From Halomonas sp. (lineage in GTDB: Bacteria > Pseudomonadota > Gammaproteobacteria > Pseudomonadales > Halomonadaceae), in the NCBI RefSeq assembly GCF_011050415.1, contig NZ_DRFS01000012.1:1-64000 (forward strand): a stretch of DNA of 64,000 nt, given 5' to 3'. The notes under the pieces are model-generated. The model searched no databases. It was not told the DNA's origin and was given only the letters and a program-made list of their open reading frames with translations. Of this stretch, positions 62,059 through 64,000 are shown one piece after another. Position 1 is the stretch's first letter; the number at the start of each line of letters is the position of its first letter. Position numbers and translations under genes: made by a program.

Positions 62059-62622
62059 TCAGTGCATCTCGCTATCATCAGTCGCGGTAGCCTCACGAAA
62101 ACTGGAGGGGTCACGAGCCGCTATGCGCAGCGCCATAAACAAGGCTTCTGCAAGCGCCAGACACAGCAGTCCTACGCTAGTGGCCAGAACAGTCTGGGGA
62201 ATCCACAGCGGAATGGATAAGAAGCCCGACGATACATCGTTGTACTGCAGGCTCTCTCTTGCTAGCTCAATCAAGCCATAACTTAGCAACAGGCTAATCG
62301 CCAGCGCCACAATCAGGCCAAATACCTCAAACCAAACGCGAATGGCCGACGGCAATCGCGAGATAAGCAGCGTCACACGGATATGGGCATGATGGACAAA
62401 GGTGTAGGCCAACCCCAAAAACGTTGCACCCACTAGAAGATAGGCCGCCAACTCCGAAACACCGGTAATACTTAGGCCTAGCCGACCAAAGCCAGCCAGT
62501 TTTAGCAATGCGTCTATCAAGCGGAAAGTAACCTGCAACGCTATCAGCCCACAGATCGTTACCATACAGGCCGCCGCTCCCCAAGCCCCTAGGCGATAGA
62601 GTTTGTCGAATTTAAATCTCAT
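62059..62622 (-). CDS. TRAP transporter small permease DctQ (second TRAP operon)
   Basis: A 187-residue membrane protein with four hydrophobic segments. The DctQ-like segment LSITGVSELAAYLLVGATFL lies about 45-64, followed by LAYTFVHHAHIRVTLLISRL, a family feature with the His pair. ATG 62622 is preferred (GGTGAGG upstream, and MRFKFDKLYRLGAW is a usual DctQ start); the in-frame extension to 62724 is not family-like. The 110-base gap to dctP contains two direct copies of AAGCACTTA and no gene. Confidence 0.83.
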   Translation of the reverse strand: MRFKFDKLYRLGAWGAAACMVTICGLIALQVTFRLIDALLKLAGFGRLGLSITGVSELAAYLLVGATFLGLAYTFVHHAHIRVTLLISRLPSAIRVWFEVFGLIVALAISLLLSYGLIELARESLQYNDVSSGFLSIPLWIPQTVLATSVGLLCLALAEALFMALRIAARDPSSFREATATDDSEMH

Positions 62623-62732
62623 GTTCGCAGCCTCACCATTCACGTGGGAACAAGCACTTAAGAAAAAGCACTTAGGGAAAAGCAGGGTCGGGGCCAATGC
62701 CACCTTCCCTGCGAGAGATATCAAGAAATGAC

Positions 62733-63716
62733 TTAGCTGCCGCGCTGCTCGCGATAGGTCTCGAGCGCCTGCTTAGCTTCGTCATCGGCACGTGACTGCC
62801 AATCTTCAAACAGCACATCGCCTGCTGCCTGAAGCGCCTCTGAAATTGCGTCGTTAGGCTCAGAAACCGCGATACCGTTCTCTTCTAGCACTGCCAAACT
62901 GGCATCGTTGTCTTCACGGCTCATTTCCCAGCCACGCTTTTCAGCCTCAGCGGCGGCTTCCATCAGCGCTTCCTGCGTCGCTTCATCTAAGCGATCAAAA
63001 CTACGCTGGCTGATAAACACGATATTTTTCGGTAACCACAGGTTGGCATTGGTGTAATCACTTACATAATCCCAAGCGGCCATGGAGTTACCGGTAGAGC
63101 TTGAGGTAATCATGGCATCAACGCGACCGGTGCTAAACGCTGTCGGTATATCGGATTCTTCGGTTTCAGTGGGGCTGCCGCCTAAGTTGTTCACGAAGCG
63201 CTGGGTATTGATGTTAGGGGCACGAACGCGCAGACCTTCAAACTGTTCAGGGTCGGTTAGCGGCTCAGCGGTGTAAATGCCCTGGGCGGGCCACGCCACG
63301 GCGTATAAAGGAATCAAACCTTCATAGGCAAACAGCTCGGTGATCATTGGCTTGGTGGCTTCCCACAATGCGTAGGCATCATCATAGCCGCCCGCGACAC
63401 CCGGCAAGGTATCGACTTCAAAGATAGGATCATCGTTGGAGAGCACGGAGAGGAATACTTCCCCTGCATCAATGGTGCCACGACGAACCGACGGTTTAAT
63501 TTCACCGTGCGCCACCAATGAACCACCGCTGTGTACGGTGATGGTTAGCTCGCCGCCGGTGGCTTCCGCCACATCTTCGGCAAACTGCTTGGTGTTTTGG
63601 GTATGAAAGCTGGCATCGCCGTAGGGCGTGGCCATGGTCCATTCCGCGGCGTGAGCCGACACGGTTAAGCCGCAGGCGGTCGCCAGTAGCAGAGAAGTCG
63701 TTATGGTCTTGCGCAT
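62733..63716 (-). CDS. TRAP transporter substrate-binding protein DctP (second TRAP operon)
   Basis: A 327-residue periplasmic receptor. The signal peptide is 1-23 (ending AHA-AE). Hallmarks are HTQNTKQFAEDVAEATGGEL, IKPSVRRGTIDAGEVFLSVL, FEGLRVRAPNINTQRFVNNL with the carboxylate Arg, and IPTAFSTGRVDAMITSSSTG. The SSSTG stretch after the second motif is seen in receptors for ketoacids and aromatic or cyclic acids, but this is not decisive. It is the first gene of a dctPQM operon, 39 bases after a LysR gene in the same direction. Confidence 0.88.
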   Translation of the reverse strand: MRKTITTSLLLATACGLTVSAHAAEWTMATPYGDASFHTQNTKQFAEDVAEATGGELTITVHSGGSLVAHGEIKPSVRRGTIDAGEVFLSVLSNDDPIFEVDTLPGVAGGYDDAYALWEATKPMITELFAYEGLIPLYAVAWPAQGIYTAEPLTDPEQFEGLRVRAPNINTQRFVNNLGGSPTETEESDIPTAFSTGRVDAMITSSSTGNSMAAWDYVSDYTNANLWLPKNIVFISQRSFDRLDEATQEALMEAAAEAEKRGWEMSREDNDASLAVLEENGIAVSEPNDAISEALQAAGDVLFEDWQSRADDEAKQALETYREQRGS

Positions 63717-63755
63717 CGTGAGAACCCTCTTATTTCTATTAATAGTGTGGTGCTT

Positions 63756-64000
63756 TTAGTGGTTTGTTGCTGTTGCTTTGGTAGTGCCAGAGGAGACGCT
63801 TGGGGAGATCCAGCGCCCAGAGAAAAGTGTTGTTGTCATATCAGCACGACGCGCCTGGGCATAGCTGCAGGCGCATTGTTGAGCCAAACGGGAAACGCCG
63901 CGACAAAAGCGCGGATGATTAGCGCTACGCCATATCACATCGTAGTGCATAGCCGGTAACGGCACCGGTAGTTCAAGGCGATAAAGTGCCCCCTGCTGCC
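63756..64000 (-). CDS. LysR family regulator, 3'-partial (window edge)
   Basis: The reverse frame is open from the window edge to the stop at 63756 and encodes ~80 C-terminal residues: QQGALYRLELPVPLPAMHYD, then VIWRSANHPRFCRGVSRLAQ and a polar tail. The segment MHYDVIWRSANHPR and the end helix match the last strand and helix of LysR effector-binding domains. The gene continues beyond the window. It is upstream of and in the same direction as the dctPQM operon, so it is likely its regulator. Confidence 0.65.
   Translation of the reverse strand, partial: QQGALYRLELPVPLPAMHYDVIWRSANHPRFCRGVSRLAQQCACSYAQARRADMTTTLFSGRWISPSVSSGTTKATATNH

Noticed and set aside
62640-62732. Two direct AAGCACTTA copies as a regulatory or recombination repeat
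   Set aside because: Only 9 bases, 15 bp apart, in a short AT-rich gap within an operon; no symmetry or other support.
1-64000. CRISPR array, tRNA/rRNA genes, prophage or integrase
   Set aside because: No regularly spaced repeats of CRISPR type, no recognisable tRNA-like cloverleaf ends, and no recombinase or phage structural genes were seen apart from VgrG.

Overview
The window looks like a chromosomal segment of a halophilic gammaproteobacterium, most likely Halomonadaceae (Halomonas/Vreelandella type). This is an inference from moderately high GC content, the hemP-hmuRSTUV order, the density of TTT and TRAP transporter operons, and a 163-bp MITE of a style I associate with that family. 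No rRNA, tRNA, CRISPR array, integrase or transposase gene was seen.

Layout. (1) 1-5.5 kb: a region of gene decay. It holds 5'-truncated remnants of a PhaG/RhlA-like acyltransferase, an M20 amidohydrolase, an aldehyde dehydrogenase and an Lrp regulator, between intact genes for a two-domain GNAT, a GhrA-type reductase, a LysR regulator and a DUF1127 protein. (2) 5.5-11.6 kb: an iron-regulated haem uptake operon, hemP (behind a Fur-box-like site) followed by hmuR, S, T, U and V. (3) 11.6-16.1 kb: a class II (degradative-type) HMG-CoA reductase with a TctA-like permease and a mini membrane protein, divergent from a MocR regulator; three copies of AGGTACAGT lie between them. (4) 16.1-23.7 kb: an acid-sugar catabolic operon with an FCD-GntR regulator, a SAF-domain oxidoreductase, TctC/B/A, an OtnK-type kinase and an OtnC-type decarboxylase. 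(5) 23.7-25.4 kb: an AcdR-like Lrp regulator divergent from a true ACC deaminase. (6) 25.6-27.9 kb: MgtE and a TauE/SafE permease.

(7) 28.0-36.3 kb: an orphan type VI secretion cargo island. It encodes VgrG, a DUF4123 adaptor, two DUF3304 paralogues, a Tle1/DUF2235-like protein whose nucleophile serine is replaced by aspartate, and two membrane paralogues with nearly identical 3' halves. One of those paralogues is frameshifted at an A9 run. (8) 36.3-44.9 kb: a 2-aminoethylphosphonate operon with a GntR/UTRA regulator, an ABC transporter, phnW, phnX and an EamA exporter. Two identical inverted operators flank parts of it, and a MITE supplies the regulator's stop codon. (9) 45-57.9 kb: a cluster for amidohydrolase and cyclic-amide chemistry. 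It has two COG0402 deaminase-type amidohydrolases, a hydantoinase, two Asp/Glu-racemase-fold proteins with missing catalytic cysteines, a TTT and a TRAP transporter, and an FCD-GntR regulator. (10) 57.9-64 kb: a GAF-PAS-GAF-GGDEF-EAL protein and a second TRAP operon with the end of a LysR regulator.

The window is therefore mostly a collection of substrate-specific uptake and catabolism modules, each with its own regulator, plus haem acquisition and one interbacterial-competition island. The most unusual points are the pseudo-Tle1 protein with its reading-frame oddities, the single-cysteine and no-cysteine racemase-fold pair beside a hydantoinase without a carbamoylase, and the SAF-domain dehydrogenase in place of LtnD/DenD next to OtnK/OtnC.
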